Shown here in pieces: positions 46,115 to 56,798 of a stretch of 64,000 nt of DNA. Every line of letters begins with the position of its first letter. Position 1 is the stretch's first letter. The notes under the pieces were generated by a model. That model was given only the letters and a program-made list of their open reading frames with translations. It did not search any database and was not told where the DNA came from. A program made the position numbers and the translations under genes. This DNA comes from Tyto alba (lineage: Eukaryota; Chordata; Aves; Strigiformes; Tytonidae), in NCBI RefSeq assembly GCF_018691265.1, contig NW_024881277.1, positions 7,249,817 to 7,313,816 of the forward strand, read 5' to 3'.

Positions 46115-46975
46115 CTAGAACTCGAACTTTAAGAGAATGCAAGGTGGGCACATGCAAGCCCACAGCTTTCAAAACCCCATACCAAAAACTTGTAGTACTG
46201 GCTATTTCCACCAACTGCCTCAAATCCTACAGAGAAGGAAGGAAACACCCCGTAAATTACACATGCAAGGCAACAAGTTTTTTTAACTCTGGCTTTGGCT
46301 TTTCTGACTGCTCGTTCCCAATGAGTGCTGGTTTTGCAAGGTGATCCCAAAAGCGGAACACGGGTTAAAACTCTTTCTCGAGGGACCTTTGGGCAGGGGG
46401 GCCAGCCAGCAGAGCTGCCCGAGTCTCTGGAAAGTCTCTCTGAGCTCCTCCTGGGCAGAGGCAGCACTGGGAGGAAGCCCCAGGAGCTGTGGGAGGGAAC
46501 AGCCAAGGGCCTCCCAAAGGCTCTCCTGGAGGGCTGCAAAGGCAGAAGGGCCAAAGGTGGAGAAAATGGACAGATCTAAGTGGGGTGCTTGGAGAGGGAG
46601 CGGTGCTGCAACTGCGAAGAAAGCTGCAGCTTGTGGGAGGGAAAAGAGATCCCAGAAATAAGTCCACTATCCATCTGGTGCCCTGGCCACCTCCCCGGAG
46701 CTGCCTTGGTCAGGCAAGGCAGACCCTGTGGTCCCACAGAACCCACCTGCTCGCTGCCGGCCGCCCACTGACTGAGGAAGGAACGGGCGTAGGACAGTGC
46801 CGGTGGGGAATAAGCCCTTTCTCCAGGCTGCAAATCCGAACACCTCCTCTGGGGTTCAGTCATTTTCTTGGAGCCGTTTCTACAACAGACAGAAGACATA
46901 ACCAAGATGACAATGGGAAACTTGACTGGTGTCAAAACAAGACCTTGTCTTTATGCCCCTGACATCCTCCATTTC
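46115..46975. other. No recognised gene
   Basis: Frames of up to 157 codons overlap on both strands without domains. Exons of a gene starting in the CpG island are possible but not demonstrable. Confidence 0.45.
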
Positions 46976-46979
46976 AGAG

Positions 46980-47165
46980 AAACATAGAATCATAAAATGG
47001 TTGGAAGGGAAATTAAAGACTGTCTAGTTCCAACCCCCTCCCATGGGCAGGGGCATCTTCCATCAGACCAGGTTGCTCAAGGCCCTGTCCAACCTGGCTT
47101 TGAACACTTCCAGGGAGGGGGCAGCCACAACTTCACTGGGCAACCTCTTCCAGTGAAGGGGTAAA
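46980..47165 (-). mobile_element. CR1-like LINE 3' end, minus strand, interrupted by an LTR
   Basis: It starts with ACATAGAATCATAAAATGGT, the reverse complement of a CR1 tail. It continues with CAACCCCCTCCCATGGGCAG and CACTGGGCAACCTCTTCCAG. It stops at the start of the LTR at 47166, and no CR1 continuation is seen beyond that LTR. Confidence 0.85.
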
Positions 47166-47692
47166 TGTTGGAGAATGGCTCAGAGACAAGGGTCCTGAGC
47201 CCACCGAGCAATTGTATGATCAGAGCCTGCTCTAGCTGCTGATGCTGGGCCTCACTAGGGTTTGCCTGCAGCTGCTCGCAGCTGCTGATACATGAGGAAT
47301 GTCAAGGACGCTTCGGCCTTGTGTACCGTGGTGTGTCGAAAACAGGCTAAGGGGAATTGGGAATAGTGGTCTGAGAAACCTAGTGTTATGATAACGGTGG
47401 TCTGAGAAACATTGTGTTACGGTACTGTTGTGTATCGAAAACAAGTCAAGAGGAATTAGAAATAGTGGCATGAGAAACTTAGTGTTCTGAGAAGCTTGTG
47501 CTGTAAGCTAAATGCAAGTAGGTGGACCATGCGAATACGACCCTTAGAGCTTAAGCCAATCAGCTAGTGACTAGTAGGCATAATTAGTAGAAGAATTATA
47601 AAGGCTGTAACGAAAATCAATAAACTGAACCATGCTTTATCACTCATATTGAGTCGGCTGCGTTCTTCCTCCTTTAGCCTGGGTCCTCGGCA
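47166..47692 (+). mobile_element. Solo LTR
   Basis: TG...CA ends (TGTTGGAG to CCTCGGCA), TATA-like ATTATAAAGG near 47595 and AATAAA at 47619-47624. A motif GTGGTCTGAGAAAC occurs twice, with a third related copy. No primer site or coding sequence follows. Confidence 0.72.
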
Positions 47693-47699
47693 TGTTGGG

Positions 47700-48660
47700 C
47701 TTGCCTTGCCTGACAAAGAGCCAGAATTGCCCTGAAGGAAGATGAATCTCTTTCCACAAAGAAATACTTTTGGCTGTTGCTAATGAATGTTTTTTATTTA
47801 AGAAGAATGTAACCAATATATTTCTATATAAATACATACTGCTTATGCTGTGTCCATTTTGTCATTTGATTAAAAATCCTTCAGTATGCTTTCCTGTTGC
47901 TATTTTGGTTCACAAAGTAGATTCATTCCCTTTACCTGTTAAAACTGTAATAAATCTGCCACTGGGCCACTTGATTTTTTTTTCCACTTGCAGTTAATTT
48001 TTAACAAATACTTGGAACAACAGCCTGGGTTTTGTGGTCTCCCAGAAAGCAGATTGAATCGATGAATAGTCTTGAGTTCAGGCATACCGCATCTGCCCAG
48101 CTGTGACCTGGAAGAGAATGACCCAGTGCATCTGGAACATCGACTTGAATTCATATGTTTTTCTTCCACGTGTCTGTGAGCCAGGTGCCTGGTTGCACTA
48201 CAGCGTTCCTCATCAGGGAAGAAACTTTCTCCACACCGCCGCTGGTCTCATTGCTCTGTCTCCATCCAAAGCCCCTTGCCTTTCTCATGTCTATGTCTAC
48301 CAGTTGGATGCAACGGACCATGGGCTGCAGGGGGCCAGCCCGCCCTCTCGCCGCAGGCTGCAGGGGAGTCTCTGCTCCGGCAGCCCCCTCCCCTGCTCCC
48401 CAAATCCCTGCCACACACACAAGCCCAACAGGCCAACCAATGCCAGGACAGCCCGAGGACAGAGATGGGCTGAAAACACGGGCACCGCGAAGCGAGGCCA
48501 GCTCAGGCCTCAGCTGGGCGGCAGCAGGAGCGCCGGAGGCCCGGGCAGAGGCCGAGGGCGCAGGCCCTGCCCAGCCTGGGGGGAGCACTGGGGCTCTCCA
48601 GCTCTGCCTGCCGGCATGGGCCTTGCCTGCACCCGCCCTTCTCCCGAGAGGGACCAGGCG
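47700..48660. other. No recognised gene
   Basis: AT-rich to about 48100, then GC-rich. This is the downstream flank of the minus-strand gene that ends at 48.7 kb. Frames in the GC-rich part overlap on both strands. Confidence 0.45.
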
Positions 48661-48690
48661 CAGACGAGCACTGGGGGAAAATGATCATCT

Positions 48691-48696
48691 TTTATT
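48691..48696 (-). terminator. Polyadenylation signal AATAAA
   Basis: TTTATT on the plus strand reads AATAAA on the minus strand, about 178 bases after the stop codon of the minus-strand gene. This is a normal distance for a short 3' untranslated region. Confidence 0.7.
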
Positions 48697-48873
48697 GGCC
48701 TCAGAAAGCACCCACGGCCGAGCGGTGGCCGGCAGCACGATGTTCTCGGGGCAGCTGAATGCCTGGGGCGCCGTCCATGCACCCATCCCTCGCGTGCTGC
48801 TCCCTCTGGGGCCTGCGCAGGCTCAGGGCCCACGGCCATCTCCGGGGACCCGCCGGGCGCTGGCAGCGGGGCG

Positions 48874-51800
48874 CTACTGCTCCTGCTGTCCCGCGATGCA
48901 GGAGCAGCAGAACGCCCCGCGCAGAGCCCTGAGCGCCCTCCTGAGGAGGGAGGGCCGTCGGCGCTGAGCCGGGGCGTGCGAGAGAGCAGCGATGCCTGCG
49001 GGGGAAGGAGAGTTGTAGGTGAGGGGCTGGGCGGGTGACGGGCAAGCTCCTGCCTGCCCCCCGCCACCAAGGGCTGTCCCCAGGGAGTGGGGGCCGCGGC
49101 ACGGCCAGCCCCCGTGCGCGCAGTGCTGCCCACCTGGCTCCAGAGGCAGGGGAGATGCTGCTGCGTCTCCTCTGTCATCTGCCGGGTGGGATGTGGCAGT
49201 GTCTGTCGGAGGGTTCTGAGGGAATGAAGAAGCCACTTCATCCTCGTGCACCGCCAGGGAGTCAAGGGCTGCGCTGGCCTCTCCTTGCTGGGCTCCAGAC
49301 ATGGGAGACAGGTTTGGATTGTCCTCCTCTTCCTCGGGCGCTCTGGCCAGGGCAGAAGCTGCCGGCTGAGGGTCCATGGGACCCGCTGGGGCAGGAGATG
49401 CGTCCTGCAGGTTGCCAGCTGCCTCTCCTGCTGCCTCTGGGCCCATGATGCTGGTCCTGCCAGGCCCCTCCTGGGGACAAGTTGGGAGGGGGACGAGCTC
49501 CAGGATAAAAGGGTTGATACAGATGCTGCGGATGGTAATGGAGGACGACTCTTGGTACATCTCTTCGTTGCCGAGATCTTCCTTCTTAGCCAAGGCCCCT
49601 TGCTTGTCCTCTGGCACTTGCAGAGTGGGTTTCCTGAGCTGAGCTAGGCTGTTCTCATTGCAGCCTGGGCCACTCCTCTCCAGCTCCTCCAGAGGGTCCG
49701 TCCTGACGGAAGGGATGGCCAGATAGACCGCAAAAACCCTGTCCTGCATGGGCAGCAACCTACTACTGATGTAGCACTTGATACGCGTCACCGGCATTGC
49801 CAGATCATGCTCTGATGCTTGACCCAGGCACCTTGGCACGACGTCCCTGCATGGAGAAGCTGGCACAAGGGATCTGTCAGATGCATCGGTGCCCCCACCT
49901 CCATGAGGACCAGGCGTGGGCTGAGCTGCGGGGTTCTTGACGCTGTTGGCTCCCTTGTCCTCAGCTGTTCTTGCTGCTGCTGCCTCCCCCATGACTTGTG
50001 CATGGTCCCGCTGTGCCACCGGCTGCTGGCTGGGTCCCTGGATCGCATAGAGAGCCTTGTTCAGGACCTCAGTTACAACACACCGTGCTGCTTCCATCAG
50101 AGCTGTGACATGGGCAGCGGGCCTGCTTGGGGCAAGCCCCCAGCTCTCCACGCTCCAGGCTGTTCCCTGATCATGGCAGATGCCCCAAGAAGATGGGACC
50201 AGCTGTTGGTGGCCACTGGCTGTGGTGCCACTGGTGGTTTCCCTGATGCTGGCAGAAGATGTGGAGGGTGCTGCTGGCAAAGGAGGCAGCGTGGGGCAGG
50301 TGCTGGCAGCTCCATCTGGATGAGCTGCAGTGGGCGCATGCCCAGGTGCCGCTGCCTTCCTGGAAACAGGCAGCAAGATTTCAAGATGGTCTGTCTGCTT
50401 CCTTGTTACCCTGCTGTGAGGCAGGGTCACCCTGAATGCCAGGCTGTCCATCTGCAAGAGAAGCCAAGGAGAGAGGCTGCGTGAGTGCGGCCCTTGCCCC
50501 TGTGCCCCCCATGTCCCCACTGGAAGAGCTCCTGCAGCTGGGCTCCCCTGCCAGCCCCCGGGCAGTGCTCGGAGAGTTCTCTCTGCTGGGAGACCCTGGA
50601 AGTAGGGCTGCTCCCTGCTTTGCTGGCACAAGTTTGTTAGCTTGGCAGCAGAGAGATGGAAGGAGAGGGAAAGAAAGACCGGGGCCAGCCCCATGAAGCC
50701 ACACGCTGGCAATCTTTCACGGGAGCTCTGGCCAGGGCAGAAAAAGCTTTGTGCAGAGCCCCAGACACTGTCTGAGGAGGGATGGTCGTTGCTGGCCAGC
50801 TGGGGCATGTGAGAAGGCAGCAGGTGCCTATGGGACAAGTAGAGCTGGAGCCAAGGCACTGGGTGGGTGAAGCTGCCCAGCTCAGTGTCCGTGGGACCCT
50901 CTGGGGCAGGGGACATGCTCTGCAGGTCACCAGCTGCCTCTGTGCCTGTGCTGCTGCTGGGCCAGCATGGGGGTCCTGGAAGAGCTCTGGGACCAAGGGG
51001 TTGATGCAGGTTACCATGTCGTCCCCTTGGGACAAGCTCTTTGTTGCTGACATCTATCTCCCAGCTTGTCCTCCTCAGTGGCCCCCCAACCTTGGGCCTT
51101 GCTGCCCTTGGCTGCCCAGACTTCCATTGTTCTTGCTGCCCAGCTTGCCTCAACCATGCAAAATGGCCATGCCCTTGCTCAGCCGGCTGCTGGCCGGGTC
51201 CCTGCTTGGCAGTTGCAACCTTGCCCACAACCTCCCTCACGAGGTGCTGGACTGTGTCCTGCAGAGCCATGGCACAGACCTTGGCACTCACCTGCCTGGA
51301 TCTGATACTGAGGAGCCATCCTGGTGCCGACTGGGGGAAACACCGCTCCTCGCCTTCCTGCTGCTGCTGGAGCTGCCCTGGCCTTGCGTTCCTGGCCAGG
51401 GAAGCTGGCGCAGGGGCCCTGCCTGCAGCACCAGTGTCCCCATGTGCAAGGGGACCAGGCACGGGCAAAGCTGAGGGGGCCTTGCCACCGCTGGCCGCCC
51501 AGACCTCGGCTGCTCTTGGTGGTGCCGCCTCAGTCGCGCTGTGTGCCCAGTTCCACTGGGCTGCCGGCTGCTGGCTGGGTCCCCGGCTCCCCAGGAAGAC
51601 CTTGTCCAGGACCTCAGTCACAAGGCCCTGGGCTATCCCCTTCGCAGCTGCAGCACGGCCAGCGGAGCTGTGTGGGGCAGGCCTCCAGCTCTCCACACTT
51701 GCGGCTGTGCCCTGGCCATGGCGGATGCCCCAAGAAGATGGGATGAGCTGTCGCCGGCCACTGGCTGCGGTGCCGCTGGTGGTTTCCCTGCTGCTGACAG

Positions 51801-52687
51801 GAGATGTGGAGGGTGCTGCTGGCAGAGGAGGCAGCCTGGGGCAGGTGCTGACAGCTCCTGCTGGCTGAGCTGCGGTGGGTGCGTGCCCGGGTGCCGCTGC
51901 CTTCCTGGGGACAGGTGGCAAGCTTGGACAACGAGCTGTCTCCTCCTGCACCACCTTGTTGCGGGGCAGGGTCACCCTGTGTGCCAGAACATCCATCTGC
52001 AAGAGAAGCCGAGGAGAGAAGGCTGTGTGAGCACGGCCCTTGCCCCTGCGCCCCCACGTACTCCCACCACTGAAAAGCTCCTGCGGCTCTGCTTCCCTGC
52101 CAGCCCCTGGGCAGTGCTCAGCCCCGCAGGCGGCTGCCGCCCTGCTCCCAGAGCCGGCTGGGGTGAGGGCTGGTCCCCCCGCAGCCCATGGTGACTCCCG
52201 GGAGCAGCGCACAGGGCGCTCAGCTTGCTATGGGTCTGGGCCCACCGGTCCCCTCCTGCACACCCCACCTGCTCATCGGCAGCTCCTGGGGTCGGGAAGG
52301 CGTTCGGCCCCGTCTCCATCTCCCTACCTGTGCACGGTGCCTTGCGGTGTCCTGCGAGCTCTCTGGGCAGGAGAGCAGTGGCAGCCTGTCCCCATGGAGG
52401 GACAAGGCCTGGCTCTGGCTGCCCTGCGGCACTGCCTGTGGCTGCCTGAGGCCCACCTGTGACCAGGAGGAGGAGGAGGAGGAGGCATGGGATGGAGGCG
52501 GCTGCCTTGGCACAGCGGCCCCCACAGCGCCGGCAAGGCTGGCCCTGGCACCAAGGCAGCTCTGTGCGGCCCCGTCCCACCCCCGGCCTCTCCCTCCTGC
52601 CCCGTCCCTCACCTGGCGCCTCTCCTGCAGGCTCGGCAGCCCCTTGGCGGGCCGGGAGCGGGCGTTCGCCTCCTCACCCGTGGGCAT
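48874..52687 (-). CDS. Unrecognised multi-exon gene with a duplicated exon unit
   Basis: Proposed model on the minus strand. Exon 1 (52687-52613, 25 codons) starts MPTGEEANARSRPAKG and ends at CAG|GTGAGG. Exon 2 (52456-52328, 43 codons) starts after TCACAG and ends CAG|GTAGGG. A third exon starts at 51996 after CTTCTCTTGCAG with MDVLAHRVTLP. An exon with the same acceptor starts at 50451 with MDSLAFRVTLP. A donor GAGCCAG|GTGGGC lies at 49134/49133, and the last exon (48995-48874) starts after CCCCCGCAG. Phases agree at each proposed junction (0, 0, then 1). The donor of the 51996 exon was not located; the whole 52212-48874 span happens to be open for 1112 codons. The product would be rich in Pro, Ala, Ser and Gln, has three copies of a short amphipathic motif, and ends in a basic helix-like stretch with cysteines (LRRALRALRGAFCCSCIAGQ). 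No domain was recognised. A composition-driven open frame remains possible, but splice sites, TATA-like box and poly(A) signal argue for a gene. Confidence 0.6.
49134..50576 (-). repeat. Second unit of the tandem intron-plus-exon duplication
   Basis: It starts with intron sequence (CCGAGCACTGCCCGGGGGCTGG) matching CTGAGCACTGCCCAGGGGCTGG at about 52116. It continues through the shared acceptor CTTCTCTTGCAG and the exon. The offset between the two acceptors is 1545 bases. The encoded stretches AAAPGHAPTAA, LPPLPAAPSTS, RETTSGT and GPSQQP are conserved between units. Confidence 0.8.
50577..52116 (-). repeat. First unit of the tandem intron-plus-exon duplication
   Basis: Partner of 49134-50576. 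Near its end, stretches matching the other unit (CINPLVPEL, then EAAGDLQSMSPAPEGP, then SALARAP) fall in two different frames. Small indels have therefore occurred here, though no stop results in the longest frame. Confidence 0.8.
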
Positions 52688-52790
52688 CTTTGGCGACCTT
52701 AGCCAAAGACCTTACACGAGCACCCAGGGGAGACGCTACCTCCTGAGGGAGCTGCTCTCCTGGGGGAGGGCACCCCAGGGCTCTCGCTCC

Positions 52791-52797
52791 TTAAATA
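52791..52797 (-). promoter_or_regulatory. TATA-like box of the minus-strand gene
   Basis: The minus strand reads GGGTATTTAAGGAG about 105 bases before the proposed ATG at 52687, leaving room for a 5' untranslated region of about 75 bases. GC-rich sequence lies upstream (52.8-53.3 kb). Confidence 0.55.
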
Positions 52798-52799
52798 CC

Positions 52800-53300
52800 C
52801 TCATGGTCACCCTGCGGGGGGGTGGGGGTGGCCCATGTCACAGTGGCCTCTGGGGGTGATGCGGCCCCCGCCTCACAAAGCCCTGGCGGTGCCCATGGAG
52901 ACGCCCACGCCGGGGACCGGCTGGGACGGGCTGTGCCCGGCGCGGGGCAGCCCCGGCTCTCCCCTCACCGAGCCCCCGGCCGGCCTGGGCCAGCGCCTCC
53001 CACGTGCGCCCGGTGCCAGCGGGCTCTGCAGAGCTGGGTCCTGTGTGCAGTCGGCAGCTCTGGGCGCCAGCGCCCTGGGCCGCGTCCCCAGGCGCTGCTC
53101 CCACACAGGGCCCCCGGGCCTGGGGACGCTCCGGTGGGCGCCCGCGTAGAGAAAGGCAGGGGAGGCTCGCAGACCCGGTCGCGGGTGTGGACCTCCCCAC
53201 AGCGACCTCCAGGGATTTGTGATGGGCTGGTGGCATCGTGCCCAGAGGCCATTGGGCATCCTCGGGGTGCTCCCGGGAGACGCCCTGGGTAAGAGCGCTG
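52800..53300. promoter_or_regulatory. GC-rich, CpG-containing flank upstream of the minus-strand gene
   Basis: The sequence is rich in GC with many CpG, and drops to AT-rich DNA after 53300. It is the likely upstream promoter region of the gene at 48.7-52.7 kb. Overlapping frames on both strands are not called. Confidence 0.45.
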
Positions 53301-53459
53301 CCACCAGGCTCTTCTGAGGGAAAGCTAAAACTTTTTCTCTTGTTTGGAGCAAAGAGCTTGTTTATAGTAGCATCCTAGTTGGTCAGCATTTTCTACTCGT
53401 ATTATTCTCTTCATTTCACTCACATAGTTTAGTCAACTGCTAGGCAGAATTAATAACAA

Positions 53460-53986
53460 GGTGTTTTGAAATATGCAACTTCTCCCTGAGAAAAAATTGA
53501 AGTAGACCTTGAGACGGTTCATTAAGCTTCCTGAGTACCCCTGATAACAAGGGCCCAAGACGACAGTGTCAAGATTAGCACTGGCAAATTAGTTAAAACT
53601 GACCATCTTGGAGCATCCCAGGGCCAAAGAACAGATGAGCTAACTCCACAATTGTATTTGGGCATAGGAAAACCAAAGTTCAATCACTGGACAGGGCAAG
53701 GAAGACCATGAACCACCACCAGAGGGGGAAAAGCCCCTAACCCTAATTTTATCACGTGTGCTCGGACAGTGTAGATAAATTCTAGGAAATCTTCTGTGTG
53801 TGCAGATTAGTTCCCAGAAATCCGCTGAATACGTATAACCTCACAGCGTAGGTTCTCTGTGATTGCACCTTTCCGTTGGAGCCCTTGTGGTGGAGCGAGC
53901 CCCAGTGCTGCCCAGCGCTGCAGATAAAGAATACCTGCTTAACAGTTTTACTGGATTCCAACTGTTGAGTGAATTTTTGTGTTTCA
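53460..53986 (+). mobile_element. ERV LTR (older copy of the 56.8-kb family)
   Basis: The last 130 bases (TTGTGGTGGAGCGAGCCCC, GCGCTGCAGATAAAGAATACCTGCTT) parallel those before 56798. The LTR ends GTTTCA. A primer-site-like TGGCGACCCAGGTGGGAC follows at 53990. The polyadenylation signal is changed to GATAAA. The 5' end is approximate. Confidence 0.65.
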
Positions 53987-54200
53987 GTCTGGCGACCCAG
54001 GTGGGACCCTCTCCACCCGACTGCAGGACCTGTTGAGATTGGGACTCTCTTGGGTAACCCCGGTGATTTTTTTCCCGAGAGACTCCTGTCCTTGATCGGA
54101 TCGCTGTGGGGATGGACAAGGACCATCTAAAATAAAGGCATTCTTTTTGGAACTGTGTTTGGGGACCGGTCCATTTGGGAGCTACCCGTAAGTCGTTTTG
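53987..54200 (+). mobile_element. ERV leader remnant
   Basis: It starts with the primer-site-like TGGCGACCCAGGTGGGAC and contains GGACAAGGACC, as in the leader after 56799. No gag is found after it. Confidence 0.55.
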
Positions 54201-55079
54201 TGTAGTGCAGGGTGAGCATATATCGGGTTGCTAGCACCTTAAAGTTATATCTGGAATTCTGTGTGCCTGCAATTGCCTGCAAGGTTCTGGTTGTTTAGGA
54301 GTTTGGGGGACAGGCTTTTGCAAGAAACCCGTGAAGAATTTGCAAGCAAAAAACCCATGAATTTATGTGGCTCTGCCTGTAACTTTGGGCATATTACTGC
54401 AGTAGTTGTTGCAGTTCTTTCAGGCACTGTCTAGTAATTCTGGACGCCACAACGTTGTGCTTATAAACACAGCCTTGTTTTGGGGGTTAATTTAAATATG
54501 CATGCTTAGTGCTATCTTGACAGTGCATCCTCCTCCATTTCTGGTCGGATGGCAGCCTCTTCTGGTGGTGTAACGCTGCCCTAAAATGAGAGGATAGATG
54601 CTGCTAGCATCAAAGATCAAATCAATACCAGTATGTGGGTATAAAGAAAGAATGGCCCTGCTGTTCTACCATAGAAAATTAACCAGGCCAATTAGCATTC
54701 TGTTCCTTCAGGCTGGAAACATTGCAGAAAGAACTGGTAGAGTGGTGAATGTTTGGGAATGATGAATGTGTGCAGGGATGGTGGAGAGTCCTTCAAAAAC
54801 GCGTTACTTGCCTTGTAGTATGTTCTTCAAGGTAAATGGATGAAGAAACCATTGTGTGGTAATCTGGAGTATCTCCTCGTACTTCCTCATCTTCAGGAAG
54901 GTACGTGCCTGTGCTTGCAAGGCTGGTGGTGCTCTAGTGTTGGGGGAGACAAAATGGAAATGCAGGCTAGGCCTTGGAGCAGGCACCTCAGCCTGAACAC
55001 AAGTACTGAGAGGCTCCTGCTAAGTCGACCCTGGGAAAAGTAGAGTTAATGTTTCTCTTTGGTAATTAGAAGAGTGCTG
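54201..55079. other. No recognised gene
   Basis: AT-rich sequence between two ERVs. It could be remaining proviral leader or host DNA. Confidence 0.4.
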
Positions 55080-55318
55080 TGTTATGAGAAAAATGCTGAT
55101 GAGCACACTGATGTTTTCGGCTGCTGCTGTGAAAGAAGCAAGCAGGAAGACTGCCAGGACTGCGTAATTAGCGCGTAACCACCTGACGTTGTTAAGCTGG
55201 TAGGAAAATACTGTAACTTGATGGAAAATCGCTGTAACTTACGAAAGGTATATAAGCAGCCTGAAATAAAGCATCTCAGCATCACCCATGATCTGAGCCC
55301 GTGCCTCAATACGCCACA
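55080..55318 (+). mobile_element. Short ERV LTR (5' LTR)
   Basis: TG...CA ends (TGTTATGAG to ACGCCACA), 239 bases. The TATA box GGTATATAAGC lies near 55247 and AATAAA at 55265-55270. It is followed after two bases by a tRNA-Lys-like primer site, the arrangement of a beta-type (ERVK) provirus. Confidence 0.8.
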
Positions 55319-55320
55319 AA

Positions 55321-55338
55321 TGGTGCCCGAACAGGGAC
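55321..55338 (+). other. Primer-binding site, tRNA-Lys-like
   Basis: TGGTGCCCGAACAGGGAC differs at one position from the common tRNA-Lys3 primer site. Confidence 0.75.
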
Positions 55339-55469
55339 CGACCGGCTCCTGGGCCTGAACTTGACTCCAGTGGCGTAGCCTGACTGAACGCAAGGATCCG
55401 GTGGGGAGCACCGCAGAAGTCCGTACGGCATAATCGCCTGAACTGACAGGTGAGCAGTCAGGAACTAGG

Positions 55470-55980
55470 GGGAACCAACCATCTCAGGCTGAAGAGGCGG
55501 TGTTAGAGACTTAAGCAGCTTTTGAAAAAGCATGACTGTAAATACAAAGAATTTGATTTAAGGCTAATGCTTAAATGGATGAAAACCACTAGCCCCGATA
55601 TAACTAGCACATTGGGTTTTGACTGGGATATCTGGGATCAAGCTGGGGTTAAACCATGGGACTCAGCTACTCAGAATAATGCTCTTGCTAAAGATCTGTT
55701 ATCCATCTGGTGAACATCTTTGAGATACTTAAAAAGCACACAGGTTCTAAAGCCGTATCAGCGCCCACAGCACCTGCGCTGTCAACTGAGAAGAACACGA
55801 ATGATGATGATCCATTAGATCCCCGTCCAGTAGAACCTGAGCAGGAGCCTGATCTTTATCCTCCAGACCAGCCTCTGGCTGCAGCAGCCACTGGCAGTTT
55901 TGATCTTAGACGTCATTGGGAAAAAATCCATAGGGAGGCTGCAGAGGCTGGAGACTCTGATATTGCAGGAGCATGAAGTG
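55470..55980 (+). mobile_element. ERVK-like gag, N-terminal part, broken
   Basis: It lies in the gag position after the LTR, primer site and a leader. The first frame (55522-55713) contains LRLMLKWMKTTSPDI and FDWDIWDQAGVKPWD, and looks like the start of a matrix domain. It shifts to a frame at 55710-55976 with a Pro- and Glu-rich stretch (PRPVEPEQEPDLYPPDQPL) of the kind that links matrix and capsid, where late-budding motifs are found. Capsid, protease and polymerase of this element are absent, so it is a fragment. Confidence 0.65.
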
Positions 55981-56580
55981 TCTCAGAACCGGGAAGAGAT
56001 TTTGGGACTCGGACTGGGTAAAAATGGTATCATGAGAAGCGAGGGTGGGGGATGCCCACCACCAAGACACCGAGAATCAAGAGGACCAACGGGACACCGC
56101 TGCATCCATCAGGAGGTTTACATTCTGGGATTTTGAAACCCCTGTGCTTGCACGTGCCCCTCTTGCTTGCCAAGCTGCGGCACGGGCTGCCCAGGGAGCG
56201 TGTGGGGTCTCCCCCCTTGGAGATGCTCACCAGCCCTCTCTGCGCATGGTGAAATGGGATATTAACCAAATTTGGTATTATGCTTGCACGAGACAAGATA
56301 CATTGCTTGTATTGCTCTGCCTCTATTTCCTGTTCAAAACAGGGCCCCCTTTCCTTTCCTTAAGTAAGTGTGTATCAGCAAAAGATCACCTCACAACCAG
56401 CACAAACCCGCTCTGCGGTTTAGCCCGGGTCCAGGAGGCGACAGAGACTGCGCAGGTATTCAGGATGAAAAGTTCAGCACTGAGGAAGAGGAGATACTTC
56501 CTCCCACGACCACTGCCCAGCACTTCACGACCCCTGCCCAGGACCAAAGGAACTCACTGTGCAGCCGCAAGGAGGAGGAG
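55981..56580 (+). other. Unassigned stretch, possibly proviral
   Basis: A frame at 56045-56608 has one hydrophobic stretch (TLLVLLCLYFLF) and a basic tail (RRRRPNYNKKGG). It has no recognised family. It may be a remnant of the adjacent ERVs. Confidence 0.35.
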
Positions 56581-56589
56581 ACCTAATTA

Positions 56590-56798
56590 TAATAAGAAGG
56601 GAGGGTAGGCGGGGATAGGTTGTGAATATGTATAGACACCTCATGAATATGCAACACTTCGTAACATAAGCAAGGCGGGAGGGGCGGGGGGGGGGGGGCA
56701 CAGGCTTGTTGTGGCGGAGCGATCCCCCATGTGCCCGGCGCTGAATAAACATACCTGCTTTACAACCCTCAGTTGTGAAGTCTTTCATCCGTAAATCA
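56590..56798 (+). mobile_element. LTR of a gammaretrovirus-like provirus (5' LTR, 3' part)
   Basis: AATAAA at 56744-56749, end GTAAATCA, then TGGCGACCCAGATGGGAC at 56802. A 14-base G run lies near 56686-56699. The 5' boundary is uncertain. Confidence 0.7.

Noticed and set aside
51541..52194. Plus-strand frames of 217-275 codons opposite the unknown gene
   Set aside because: They are antisense to the strand with matched splice sites and a poly(A) signal, and have no domains.
55470..55980. Calling the ERVK-like gag an intact co-opted gene
   Set aside because: It needs a frame change and lacks capsid, so there is no support for a maintained protein.
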